Source of the DNA: Enterococcus_D entomosocium
GTDB taxonomy: Bacteria > Bacillota > Bacilli > Lactobacillales > Enterococcaceae
Direction: 5' to 3' (one strand)
NCBI RefSeq assembly: GCF_030441895.1
Contig: NZ_JARJAS010000016.1
DNA length: 64,000 bases
Part shown: piece by piece, positions 25,206 through 33,177 of the stretch
Position numbering within the stretch: position 1 is the first letter of the stretch
Layout of the letters: every line of letters begins with the position of its first letter
Position numbers and translations under genes: made by a program
Notes under the pieces: model-generated
What the model was told of the DNA's origin: nothing
The model's input: the letters and a program-made list of their open reading frames with translations, nothing else
Databases searched by the model: none

Positions 25206-25830
25206 GGACACTGCCTCGCTTTGCTTGCAATTGTTTGGTTTTTTCAATCATCTGACCATGAAAAAATTCAGCGAAGAACAAGAAAATCACCAGTCCAAAG
25301 ACGAGTAACAAAGAGGTTTTGGCAGTCAATAAGAGAAACAATAAATACCAGGTAAACAACAAGGCAAGGCCTTGCAGTGGGTAGCGAAAGACTAGAAAGA
25401 TACTGACGTACAAGGTCTGTTTCCAAGCGTGTTGTTCGGCTTTGGCATAGGTCATAAAGCTGATGAATGCAGTGTAAAGGAGGAGAATCGTTAAAAGTAA
25501 ATAGACAGGACGCAGCCAAGCCATTTCAGTCGGGAAAAAATGAGTAATCCGTAAGTTAAACAACAACAGGAGTACTGTACTTAATAGTCCAATGCCAAAA
25601 AGGGAAAAGGTGCGAAAGGCTTGCTTGTAGGCTTGCCAGAAGGCAACAGCTGAATAGTCATGACCAGTTTTACGAAAATCATGTAAACATTTGATCGTGA
25701 CAGCGGTGGCAGGACCGAAGCCAAAAATCCCCAACCCTAAAAGGGTAAAGAAAAGCCATAAAAGGTTTAATTTAGCAAAATAAGCTGTTACCGTAAAAAG
25801 ACGAAACAGTCCGGTTTGTATTTTTTTCAT
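25174..25830 (-). CDS. yesL: DUF624 membrane protein (YesL-like), 218 aa
   Basis: This is a small polytopic membrane protein with DUF624 hallmarks: FAKLNLLWLFFTLLGLGIFGFGPATAV, then CLHDFRKTG, and five to six hydrophobic segments. The ATG at 25830 has AGGTGG in front; an in-frame GTG at 25839 falls inside that ribosome site. In Bacillus yesL is the first gene of the yesLMN set, with an unknown role, perhaps modulating the sensor kinase or importer. It is the promoter-proximal gene here too. A second DUF624 gene occurs at 35625 next to the LplABC-type importer, so each importer has its own DUF624 protein. Confidence 0.85.
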   Translation of the reverse strand: MKKIQTGLFRLFTVTAYFAKLNLLWLFFTLLGLGIFGFGPATAVTIKCLHDFRKTGHDYSAVAFWQAYKQAFRTFSLFGIGLLSTVLLLLFNLRITHFFPTEMAWLRPVYLLLTILLLYTAFISFMTYAKAEQHAWKQTLYVSIFLVFRYPLQGLALLFTWYLLFLLLTAKTSLLLVFGLVIFLFFAEFFHGQMIEKTKQLQAKRGSVHEVPEADQSL

Positions 25831-25995
25831 TGTTTCCACCTACCTTGTTTTTTGAAAAGTAAGCCTTTTCAACGCTAGTATAGCATAGTATATTGGAAAA
25901 AATAGAGCATGTCTGTTTTTTTACATTTTTCATCTGTTTTTCTATTTTTTTCTAGCTATTGCCCGTGAAGGCTTAGCCTTCAGCAAAAACGACAG

Positions 25996-26078
25996 TCTAG
26001 TTTTTCACATATTTGCTCTTGTTTTTTCATTTTTATTAACGAGGATTTCCATTACAATCACCTTGTAAGCGCAAACAA
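25996..26078 (+). promoter_or_regulatory. Control cassette of the YesO-type gene: upstream box, -10 and cre-like site
   Basis: TCTAGTTTTTCACAT (25996-26010), -10 TACAAT (26053-26058) and TTGTAAGCGCAAACAA (26063-26078) lie in a fixed order. The same 15-mer, -10 and TTGTAAGCG occur at 27487-27569 with identical distances (57 and 67 nt). The upstream box is a candidate YesN site, the last element a CcpA-type site. Confidence 0.65.
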
Positions 26079-26094
26079 AAAGGAGTGTAGAAGA

Positions 26095-27405
26095 ATGAAG
26101 AAAACTTTTTTAAAAGCAGCGAGCTTGTTGTTTCTTGGTGCGACCTTAGCAGCTTGTGGCAATAACGGCAATAGTAGCGGAAGCTCAGAAGCTGATGCAG
26201 ATGGGAAAACGACGATTTCCTTTACCTGGTGGGGCTCAGAAGTCAGACACGAGAAGTATATCGAATCGATCAAAGAATTTGAGAAACAAAATCCTGACAT
26301 CAAAGTTGAATATGAATATGGTTCTTGGGATGACCATTGGAAAAAACTAGCGACAAAAGCGGCTTCTGGAGAATTACCTGATGTGATCCAGATGGATGTG
26401 CAGTACATTGCGCAATATGGAACGAAAAATCAATTAGCAGATATGTCGGAATTTATCGGCAATGAGATTCAAACCGATGATATCAAAGAATCGATTTTAG
26501 CAACAGGCGAGTTAGATGGAAACGTTTTCGGCATACCAACTTCTGTCAATACTATGGCGATGCTCTACAATCCATCATTGGTAGAACAAGGGGGCACTGG
26601 GATTGACTTTAGCAATTATACCTTCGATGACCTTGTAGAAAGTACGGCAGCGATCGCTGAAGCAACAGGTGATTACGGTTGGAACGATAACAATGACAAC
26701 AGTACGATTTTGCAATACTTTTTACGTACTAAAGGCGAAGATCTATACCAATACGATGCAGACGGCAAACCAGAGATCGGTTTTACCAAAGAAAACTGGG
26801 TTGAATTTATGGGGGCTATCGCAGATCTTACGGAAGCCAAAGCAATGCCAACCGCAGAAGTGACTAGCAATGCCAACAGTATGGATCAATATCCGTTTTC
26901 ACAAGGAAAAGCAGCTTATATGATGACTTGGTCCAATCAATACTTGACCTATAAAGCCTCCGCCGCAGAAGATGTCGAAATCAATTTGGCTCGTCCTTTT
27001 GACTCAGAAAACGGGGCGATGGCGTATCGACCAGGGTTCTTTTATTCGATCGCGAATGCTTCTGAATCAAAAGAAGCAGCTGCGAAGTTTGTTGACTTTT
27101 TAGTGAATAGTGAAGAAGCCAATAAGATCATCGGTACTGAGCGGGGAATTCCTTCCAATGATGCCATCAAAGAATTGCTTTATGCCGACATGACACCAGA
27201 AGAACAAGAGTCCTCTGATTTCTTAGATGATATTGCAGACATCGTCGGTGATCCATCCCCAATCCCACCAATTGGGTTTGCTGAAATCAACACGTACTTT
27301 AAAGAGCTGTACGCAGAGATCACTTATGGCACGATGACACCAGAAGAAACTTATGATGCCTTTACGCAACGCTGCGAAGAAATTTTTGCAGAAAACTATC
27401 AATAA
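26095..27405 (+). CDS. yesO: ABC sugar-binding lipoprotein (YesO-like), 436 aa
   Basis: This is an extracellular solute-binding protein, family 1. The lipobox is LAAC with lipidated Cys21, followed by a Gly/Asn/Ser linker. The mature domain starts TTISFTWWGSEVRHEKYIESIKEFEKQNP, typical of sugar-binding proteins, with GELPDVIQMD and AAYMMTWSNQYL later. It would capture rhamnogalacturonan oligosaccharides at the cell surface and feed the two permeases downstream. AAAAGGAGTG precedes the ATG. A strong terminator separates it from the permeases, which have their own copy of the control cassette, so the binding protein can be made in excess. Confidence 0.9.
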   Translation: MKKTFLKAASLLFLGATLAACGNNGNSSGSSEADADGKTTISFTWWGSEVRHEKYIESIKEFEKQNPDIKVEYEYGSWDDHWKKLATKAASGELPDVIQMDVQYIAQYGTKNQLADMSEFIGNEIQTDDIKESILATGELDGNVFGIPTSVNTMAMLYNPSLVEQGGTGIDFSNYTFDDLVESTAAIAEATGDYGWNDNNDNSTILQYFLRTKGEDLYQYDADGKPEIGFTKENWVEFMGAIADLTEAKAMPTAEVTSNANSMDQYPFSQGKAAYMMTWSNQYLTYKASAAEDVEINLARPFDSENGAMAYRPGFFYSIANASESKEAAAKFVDFLVNSEEANKIIGTERGIPSNDAIKELLYADMTPEEQESSDFLDDIADIVGDPSPIPPIGFAEINTYFKELYAEITYGTMTPEETYDAFTQRCEEIFAENYQ

Positions 27406-27415
27406 GCATAGATGC

Positions 27416-27452
27416 GGCGCCTTTACTGACTTTTTCAGTAAAGGCGTTTTTT
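27416..27452 (+). terminator. Terminator between binding protein and permeases
   Basis: GCGCCTTTACTGA pairs with TCAGTAAAGGCG, followed by a run of seven T. Confidence 0.93.
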
Positions 27453-27486
27453 TAGGAGAAGCACTGGAGGAAAAAAATATAGGTCC

Positions 27487-27569
27487 TCTAGTTTTTCACA
27501 TTTCTGTGCTTTTTTTTCTATTCATTCTTAAGAAGTACTTCGTTAAAATCAACTTGTAAGCGTAATCAA
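27487..27569 (+). promoter_or_regulatory. Second copy of the control cassette, before the permeases
   Basis: It contains the same 15-mer TCTAGTTTTTCACAT (27487-27501), -10 TAAAAT (27544-27549) and TTGTAAGCGTAATCAA (27554-27569), at the same spacings as the cassette before the binding-protein gene. Confidence 0.65.
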
Positions 27570-27585
27570 CTATAGGAGGTAGGAA

Positions 27586-28554
27586 GTGAAAATTATGGAA
27601 CTACAATCAAAATCACCCACGGCCAAAGAACCTGGGAAACTCAAAAGCTGGTTTAATCGATTACCAGAATCAAAACAGAATATGGTTACAGGCTACTTAT
27701 TTATCTCACCCTTCATCATTGGCTTTTTTGCTTTTATAATCGTCCCGATGGGGATTTCTCTTTTTATGTCTTTTCATGACTATGATCTATTGACAGAGGC
27801 GCAATTTGTTGGCTGGAATAACTTTATAACGATTTTTACGAATGATCCCAAGTTTGTTCAGTCACTGACTGTTACGCTGAAATATGTTGTGTTGGCAGTC
27901 CCTTTACGGCTGATCGTCGCATTAGCAGTGGCGATGCTGATCAACCGCCCATCGAAATTAAGCGGCGCTTATCGGGTATTATTTTATATCCCTTCGATTT
28001 TAGGTGGGAGCGTGGCGGTATCGATCATGTGGCGGAATCTTTTTGGCGATTCAGGGTTGATCAATGGCGTGCTAGCGGCGATCGGCTTAGACCCGATCTA
28101 CTTCTTTAAAAGTCCTGGCTTAGCGTTGATGACCTTGATTTTATTAGCAGCGTGGCAATTTGGCTCGTCGATGTTGATTTTCTTATCCGGTTTGAAAAAT
28201 ATTCCGAAAGATTATTACGAAGCGGCGGAAATTGATGGGGCAGGAAAAATCAGACAGTTTTTCAATATCACGGTCCCAGTCCTGACGCCAATCATCTTTT
28301 TCAATCTGATCTATCAAACGATCATGGCCTTTTTGACCTTTACACCTGCGTTTATCATTTCGAATGGGACGGGTTCACCCCGTAACGGCACGTTAGTCTA
28401 TTCCTTGTACATGTATCAACGAGCCTTTACCGATTTCAAAATGGGCTATGCTTCAGCCTTAGCGTGGATTTTACTGGTCATCGTTGGGTTGATTACGATT
28501 CTGTTGTTCGCAACATCGAAATTTTGGGTGTTTAAAGAAAACGAGGAGGTTTGA
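27586..28554 (+). CDS. yesP: ABC sugar permease (YesP-like), 322 aa
   Basis: This is an integral membrane subunit of a carbohydrate importer of the MalF/UgpA group, with six membrane segments and the EAA loop that docks the ATPase (YYEAAEIDGAGKIRQFFNITVPVL). The start is GTG at 27586 behind AGGAGGT; an ATG three codons in is also possible. It lies directly upstream of the partner permease (stop and next ATG separated by no spacer). With the lipoprotein at 26095 it forms a YesOPQ-type system. No ATP-binding subunit is encoded nearby, which is usual because such importers share an MsmX-type ATPase. Confidence 0.92.
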   Translation: MKIMELQSKSPTAKEPGKLKSWFNRLPESKQNMVTGYLFISPFIIGFFAFIIVPMGISLFMSFHDYDLLTEAQFVGWNNFITIFTNDPKFVQSLTVTLKYVVLAVPLRLIVALAVAMLINRPSKLSGAYRVLFYIPSILGGSVAVSIMWRNLFGDSGLINGVLAAIGLDPIYFFKSPGLALMTLILLAAWQFGSSMLIFLSGLKNIPKDYYEAAEIDGAGKIRQFFNITVPVLTPIIFFNLIYQTIMAFLTFTPAFIISNGTGSPRNGTLVYSLYMYQRAFTDFKMGYASALAWILLVIVGLITILLFATSKFWVFKENEEV

Positions 28555-29391
28555 TTGATGCGTGAACAAAAACAAAATTATTTCTTTGATGCCGTGATCT
28601 TAGTTGCTGCATTACTGATGCTTTATCCGATTTTCTGGCTGCTGTTTAGTGCCTTTAAACCTAGTAGTGACATTTTTCGAACGGCAACGGAGTTGATCCC
28701 CCGCAGCTGGACGTTAGAAAACTTTACCAAGGGGTTTGAAGGGATCGCAGGGATTCCCTTCATTCGCTATATTTTCAACTCATTGCAAATCGCGTTGATT
28801 TCAATGGTAGGGGCGGTCTGTTCTTCGGCTGTCATTTCTTATGGATTTGGTCGGATTCCTTTCAAAGGAAAAGGCTTTTGGTTTGCTTGTATCTTGGTCA
28901 CGATGATGCTACCGCAAGAGATCATCATGGTGCCTCAGTATCTTTGGTTTAATCAATTAGGCTGGCTTAACTCGATTCGTCCAGTGACCGTTCCTTCATA
29001 CTTCGGACAAGCCTTCTTTATTTTCATGATGGTCCAATTCGTCTCTGCGATCCCGACAGATTTAGATGAAGCAGCAAAAATGGACGGCTGTGGACGGGTC
29101 GGTATTTTCTTCCGCGTGATTCTACCGTTGATGAAGCCTTCCTTGGCAAACGCTGCGATCTTCTCTTTCTATTGGAAATGGGAAGAACTGATCGGACCGA
29201 TGCTGTACCTCACACGTCCGCAAAACTACACGGTATCGATTGCCTTGAAGCAGTTCCTGGATGCTAGCAGCACCTCCAATTGGGGAGCCATGTTCGCGAT
29301 GTCTGTGGTCTCCTTGCTGCCTGTGTTGATCATTTTCTTTATTTTCCAAAAATACATTGTTGAAGGCATCAGCACGACTGGTCTTAAATAA
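28555..29391 (+). CDS. yesQ: ABC sugar permease (YesQ-like), 278 aa
   Basis: This is the second integral membrane subunit, MalG/UgpE group: six hydrophobic segments, an N-terminal LYPIFWLLFSAFKPSSDIFR and the EAA loop DEAAKMDGCGRVGIFFRVILPLMKPSLAN. An M-M start is present; ATG at 28558 follows GAGGAGGT more naturally than 28555, which abuts the yesP stop. It is translationally linked with the first permease. It ends before a terminator hairpin at 29397. Confidence 0.92.
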   Translation: MMREQKQNYFFDAVILVAALLMLYPIFWLLFSAFKPSSDIFRTATELIPRSWTLENFTKGFEGIAGIPFIRYIFNSLQIALISMVGAVCSSAVISYGFGRIPFKGKGFWFACILVTMMLPQEIIMVPQYLWFNQLGWLNSIRPVTVPSYFGQAFFIFMMVQFVSAIPTDLDEAAKMDGCGRVGIFFRVILPLMKPSLANAAIFSFYWKWEELIGPMLYLTRPQNYTVSIALKQFLDASSTSNWGAMFAMSVVSLLPVLIIFFIFQKYIVEGISTTGLK

Positions 29392-29396
29392 GTATG

Positions 29397-29432
29397 GAAA
29401 AAGATATTCGCTGTTTTGGAATATCTTTTTTC
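29397..29432 (+). terminator. Terminator after yesQ
   Basis: AAAAGATATTC and GAATATCTTTT form the stem and a T-run follows. Confidence 0.85.
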
Positions 29433-29466
29433 TATTGAATGAATTCGTTGAAGAAAGGACAAACCG

Positions 29467-31080
29467 ATGGAACCATTTCAAGTAATTGATTTTCATGTCG
29501 TACCAAGCACGATCGGCGCTCATCAAGCGACCCTTATTTGGGAGAAGCCGCTGCACGCTCAAGCTATTTTTGGTTATCAATTGTTTTTAGACAACGATTT
29601 GATCCAAACCAGACCAACAAACAAGACGCATTGGACGTTGACAAACTTATCTGCCGATCAAACGTATCAAGTAACGATCATCTGCCTCGATCTTCAGGGA
29701 TGTCTGCTTACAAATACCGCAGTCACGACGACCTTTCGTACAAAGAAAAAAAGTGTTGTGTTAGATGTTACGCAAGCACCATACCATGCTGATAGCGAAG
29801 GCAAAGAAGATAGTACCGCCATTCTCCAGCAAGCGATCAACGATTGTCCTAGCAACGGCACAGTCTGGATCCCAACAGGGGCGGTGATCCTTTCCGGTGC
29901 GTTGGAGCTAAAAAGCAATATGATTTTTCAGGTAGATGGCACATTGCAAGCAAGCCTCGACATAGAAACGTATCGGGTTGCCCCTCACGATTATTTAGGA
30001 AGCGTGAATCAAGAGGGGTTGCCATTAAGCCGTTATGAAGGCTGGGAATTGTTTTGTTTTCGTTCATTGATCAACATTGGGTATATCGATCGGGGCGATC
30101 GAGGGCGTATCGTTTGTGAAAATGTCCGTCTTTGTGGCAAAGGAACGATCATTGGTGGCGGGAATCCATTAGGACTAGCGATGCGAAACCCTTATGCAGA
30201 CCGTGAACAGTATCCAGAATATGTTTCTGATGGAAAACCTGGAAGACGAGTAAGGGGACGTTTGATCTGTATGATGCAGGCCAAAAACATCCATTTGACA
30301 GAGCTGACGTTGAGTGATCCACCATGCTGGACTGTTCATATGATTTACTGTGACACCGTTGTGACCCATGGGGTGACTATTCAGTCCAAAGGCATCGACA
30401 ATGGCGATGGTTGGGACCCAGATTCTTCGCAAAATTTGCTGATTTTTGACACCGTTTTTGATACGGGCGATGATTGTATCGCAATCAAATCTGGCAAAAA
30501 TCCAGAAGGAAATCAGATCAATAGACCAGCGAAAAATATTCGGCTGTTTGATTTGGCTATTCGAGGGGGACATGGCATCGCGATTGGTAGTGAGCAATCT
30601 GGTGGTGTTGAAAATATCGCTTTTCGAGATTGTCAACTGACCAATACGCTTTATGGACTAGAATTGAAAGCGCAGAATGATCGTGGTGGCTATATTCGTC
30701 AAGTGACGATCACCGATTGCCTGTTGGATCGTTTCATGGCTCATCCTGTTGCTTACAATGCCGATGGTCAGGCAGCACAACAGTTACCGATCATTTCGGA
30801 TATTTTGGTCAAGAATACCCGTATCGTAGGGCAGAACCCTTTGGTCGAGCTAAAAGGGTTTGTCGATGAACAAACACAGCAGGTTTCACCGATCCAACGC
30901 GTTACTTTTGAGTCAGTTGCCTTTGAATCAGCTAAAGGGCAAAAGAAAATGATTTTTGAACAGTGTCAGGAGGTCAGCTTTAAAGAGGCAGCGATCATTG
31001 ATCGAGCGGCCATAAGTGACGCAATAAGTTGCCAAGAAACAGTCGAACTATCCATGGTGGGGCAAAAGAAACGCACGTAG
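29467..31080 (+). CDS. GH28 polygalacturonase family enzyme with N-terminal fibronectin-III-like domain, 537 aa
   Basis: Residues 1-92 form a fibronectin-III-like domain (ATLIWEKPLHAQAIFGYQLFLD, WTLTNLSADQTYQVTI). The right-handed beta-helix that follows carries the GH28 active-site motifs: NGDGWDPDS (312-320), TGDDCIAIKSG with Asp335-Asp336, GGHGIAIGSE with His369, and LELKAQNDRGG as the RIK-type motif. No signal peptide is present, so it should act inside the cell on imported oligogalacturonides, most likely as an exo-acting galacturonidase. GAAAGGAC precedes the ATG. It follows the YesOPQ-type importer and precedes a second GH28 gene. Confidence 0.88.
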   Translation: MEPFQVIDFHVVPSTIGAHQATLIWEKPLHAQAIFGYQLFLDNDLIQTRPTNKTHWTLTNLSADQTYQVTIICLDLQGCLLTNTAVTTTFRTKKKSVVLDVTQAPYHADSEGKEDSTAILQQAINDCPSNGTVWIPTGAVILSGALELKSNMIFQVDGTLQASLDIETYRVAPHDYLGSVNQEGLPLSRYEGWELFCFRSLINIGYIDRGDRGRIVCENVRLCGKGTIIGGGNPLGLAMRNPYADREQYPEYVSDGKPGRRVRGRLICMMQAKNIHLTELTLSDPPCWTVHMIYCDTVVTHGVTIQSKGIDNGDGWDPDSSQNLLIFDTVFDTGDDCIAIKSGKNPEGNQINRPAKNIRLFDLAIRGGHGIAIGSEQSGGVENIAFRDCQLTNTLYGLELKAQNDRGGYIRQVTITDCLLDRFMAHPVAYNADGQAAQQLPIISDILVKNTRIVGQNPLVELKGFVDEQTQQVSPIQRVTFESVAFESAKGQKKMIFEQCQEVSFKEAAIIDRAAISDAISCQETVELSMVGQKKRT

Positions 31081-31504
31081 AACAAGCTTTTGGAAATGAT
31101 CTGCGTTGGTTTTCCCAATGAGAAACAGTTAGTTAAGCACCTTATTTCCTTCCTTGACAGGTTGCGCCTTCTTGCTTTTGTAGACAAAAAGGCGCATTTT
31201 TCTAACAAGAAAGGACGTTACAAAAAAAGACGATCCTCAGAAATCAAAAAGGACTTTCTTTTGCCACTAAGGGGACTATAGTAAAGAATGTAGGAAAAAA
31301 GGACGCCAGAAAGCACATGGGAAAAGACAACGAGATGTGCCAAGAGGAACGCTTTACTTGATGGACAGCGCCAGTAAGAAGCACTTAGTTCTATCCAAAT
31401 AAATGATAGATGAAAAAAGGTTGGCGATGCGCAAATTTTTAAAAGTCATGGATATCGATAAACCTATTTGTAGCGTAAAACAAAAGCGTAGGAGGTAAGC
31501 AAGA
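31081..31504 (+). other. 424-nt gene-free stretch between the two GH28 genes
   Basis: A terminator lies at 31164-31203 (TGCGCCTT / AAGGCGCA, then TTTTT). The rest has no supportable ORF. The last 80 nt contain TTGTAGCGTAAAACAA, a weak cre-like sequence, and GGAGG before the next gene, so it probably includes that gene's promoter. Confidence 0.55.
31164..31204 (+). terminator. Terminator after the first GH28 gene
   Basis: TGCGCCTT and AAGGCGCA pair around a long loop, followed by TTTTT. Confidence 0.8.
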
Positions 31505-32758
31505 ATGGAAGACATCACGCAATTATTGCAACGAGAAATTGACCAAGCATCAACTGTGCAGGGAACAGTGATTACACCACCCGGCGCCTATCAAATCGGC
31601 GCGTTGTTTTTAAAAAGCAATGTGCACTTGATTGTCTCAGAGGATACGATTCTGTATGGTAGTCAAGAACTGGCCGATTATCCCGAAGTAGATAATCGGG
31701 TCGCAGGGATCAATATGAAGTGGCCTGCAGCGATGATCAATGTTTTTCACGCAGAAAATGTCATGATCTCGGGAAAAGGGAAACTTGATGGTCGTGGAGA
31801 AACATGGTGGCAAACGTTTTGGGGAACAGATGAAGCCAGCGGGATGATGGCGGATTATGCAAAGAAAGGCTTACGCTGGGCAGCAGATTATGATTGCAAG
31901 CGTCCACGAAATATCCTTGTTTATGAAAGTCAGCAAGTAACCATCAAAGATATTTCGTCGGTACAGTCGGGTTTTTGGAATACACAAATCACGTATTCTC
32001 ACCACATATTGATCGACGGCATCACGATAGACAATGGAAAAGGGCCTAGTACTGATGGCATCGATATTGATTCCTGTGAAGAAGTCACCATTCAAAATGC
32101 CTACATTTCCTGCAACGATGACAATATCTCGATCAAGGCGGGACGTGGGGCAGAAGCCTTAGCCCAGCAAAGAAGCTGTCGGAAAATCACGATCAAAGAC
32201 TGTCAGTTAGGGTACGGTTCAGGAATTGCCATTGGCAGTGAAACTTCAGGTGGGATCGAAGAGATCAAAATCCAAAAAGTCGTCTTTGAGCAAACTGGCG
32301 CAGGGTTTCGGATCAAATCCGCTAACAATCGAGGTGGATTTATACGCAAGGTCACTGCTTCGGATTTAACGATGAAGGATGTTGGCTTTCCTTTTCTCTT
32401 ACAAACAAATTGGTACCCAGATTATAGTTATCCAGAACTGCCAGCTGATTATGCGGAAGAGATTCCCGACTATTGGCACAAATTGATGGCACAACCTGCT
32501 ATTCCAGTAGGTCCAGCAAAGGTCTGCGACATTAATATTGAAAACGTGCAAGCTACCAAAATAGGACAACAAAGCGTGCGTGCTTTCTTCATCGAGGCCA
32601 GCCCAGCAGAACCGATCCGCAATCTAACAATGAAAAATCTTTCCATCCATGCCGACGAGTTCGGCAAGATTGCAGGGGTCGAAAACTTAAAGATGGTGGA
32701 AACGATCGTCACTGCGTTAGCGCCAACCTTGGATCAAAATGATGTGTATGAGCGGTAG
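31505..32758 (+). CDS. GH28 family enzyme with a variant GSG motif, 417 aa
   Basis: This is a second cytoplasmic GH28 beta-helix protein without a signal peptide. Motifs in order: STDGIDIDS (182-190), CNDDNISIKAG with Asp205-Asp206, GYGSGIAIGSE (236-246) and FRIKSANNRGG with RIK at 269-271. The GHG of polygalacturonases reads GSG here (Ser239 in place of His), unlike the paralogue upstream. Together with the neighbouring genes this suggests a rhamnogalacturonan hydrolase or other non-homogalacturonan specificity, which is inference. GGAGGT lies before the ATG. A terminator at 32822 closes the unit. Confidence 0.85.
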   Translation: MEDITQLLQREIDQASTVQGTVITPPGAYQIGALFLKSNVHLIVSEDTILYGSQELADYPEVDNRVAGINMKWPAAMINVFHAENVMISGKGKLDGRGETWWQTFWGTDEASGMMADYAKKGLRWAADYDCKRPRNILVYESQQVTIKDISSVQSGFWNTQITYSHHILIDGITIDNGKGPSTDGIDIDSCEEVTIQNAYISCNDDNISIKAGRGAEALAQQRSCRKITIKDCQLGYGSGIAIGSETSGGIEEIKIQKVVFEQTGAGFRIKSANNRGGFIRKVTASDLTMKDVGFPFLLQTNWYPDYSYPELPADYAEEIPDYWHKLMAQPAIPVGPAKVCDINIENVQATKIGQQSVRAFFIEASPAEPIRNLTMKNLSIHADEFGKIAGVENLKMVETIVTALAPTLDQNDVYER

Positions 32759-32821
32759 TACTCTTTCTGTCGGATATGAATGAGTGGTGATCCGCTTAGT
32801 ACTACAAAACTGATGAATTAT

Positions 32822-32853
32822 CAAAAAAGACCAATGAGTTGGTCTTTTTTTCA
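32822..32853 (+). terminator. Terminator after the second GH28 gene
   Basis: AAAAGACCAA and TTGGTCTTTT pair around TGAG, followed by TTT. Confidence 0.92.
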
Positions 32854-33087
32854 TGATAAGATGTTTCCAAATCTCTCACGAATAAGAACATCAGTACTTA
32901 GGCTACTTTTTCTACAACGAGAATTTAAGAATGATAGGAATCAGAAAAACTGCGATAATTAAATTAATTGAGCGAACTAAGAACACGAAGAACTATTTAT
33001 TCTTTTTTCCTATAATTTACGATACCTGCAAATGTAGAGCAAAACTCCCTACCCAGCCATATATCAACGATTAACAAAAAATGTCAA

Positions 33088-33137
33088 TTGCTGGAAATCC
33101 TGCTTTTCGTTATGCTTTTGGTATTGAAAGCGGTTTA
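33088..33137 (+). promoter_or_regulatory. Promoter and cre-like site of the LplA-type gene
   Basis: TTGCTG and TATGCT are 17 bp apart. TGAAAGCGGTTTA begins 8 nt after the -10, close to the transcription start, a position that suits catabolite repression. Confidence 0.65.
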
Positions 33138-33177
33138 TTTAATCGAGCTCAACAACAAAATCTAAGGAGGAAAAGTA

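Larger units (their letters stand above)
32759..33177 (+). other. 419-nt intergenic stretch: terminator then promoter of the LplA-type gene
   Basis: AAAAGACCAA / TTGGTCTTTT with a T-run (32822-32853) terminates the GH28 gene. A sigma-A promoter, TTGCTG (33088-33093), 17 bp, TATGCT (33111-33116), is followed by the cre-like TGAAAGCGGTTTA (33125-33137). No coding sequence is supported. Confidence 0.7.

Noticed and set aside
31090..31281. Open frame after the first GH28 gene
   Set aside because: It spans a terminator and has no ribosome site.
32780..32962. Open frame after the second GH28 gene
   Set aside because: It spans a clear terminator hairpin and has no family resemblance.
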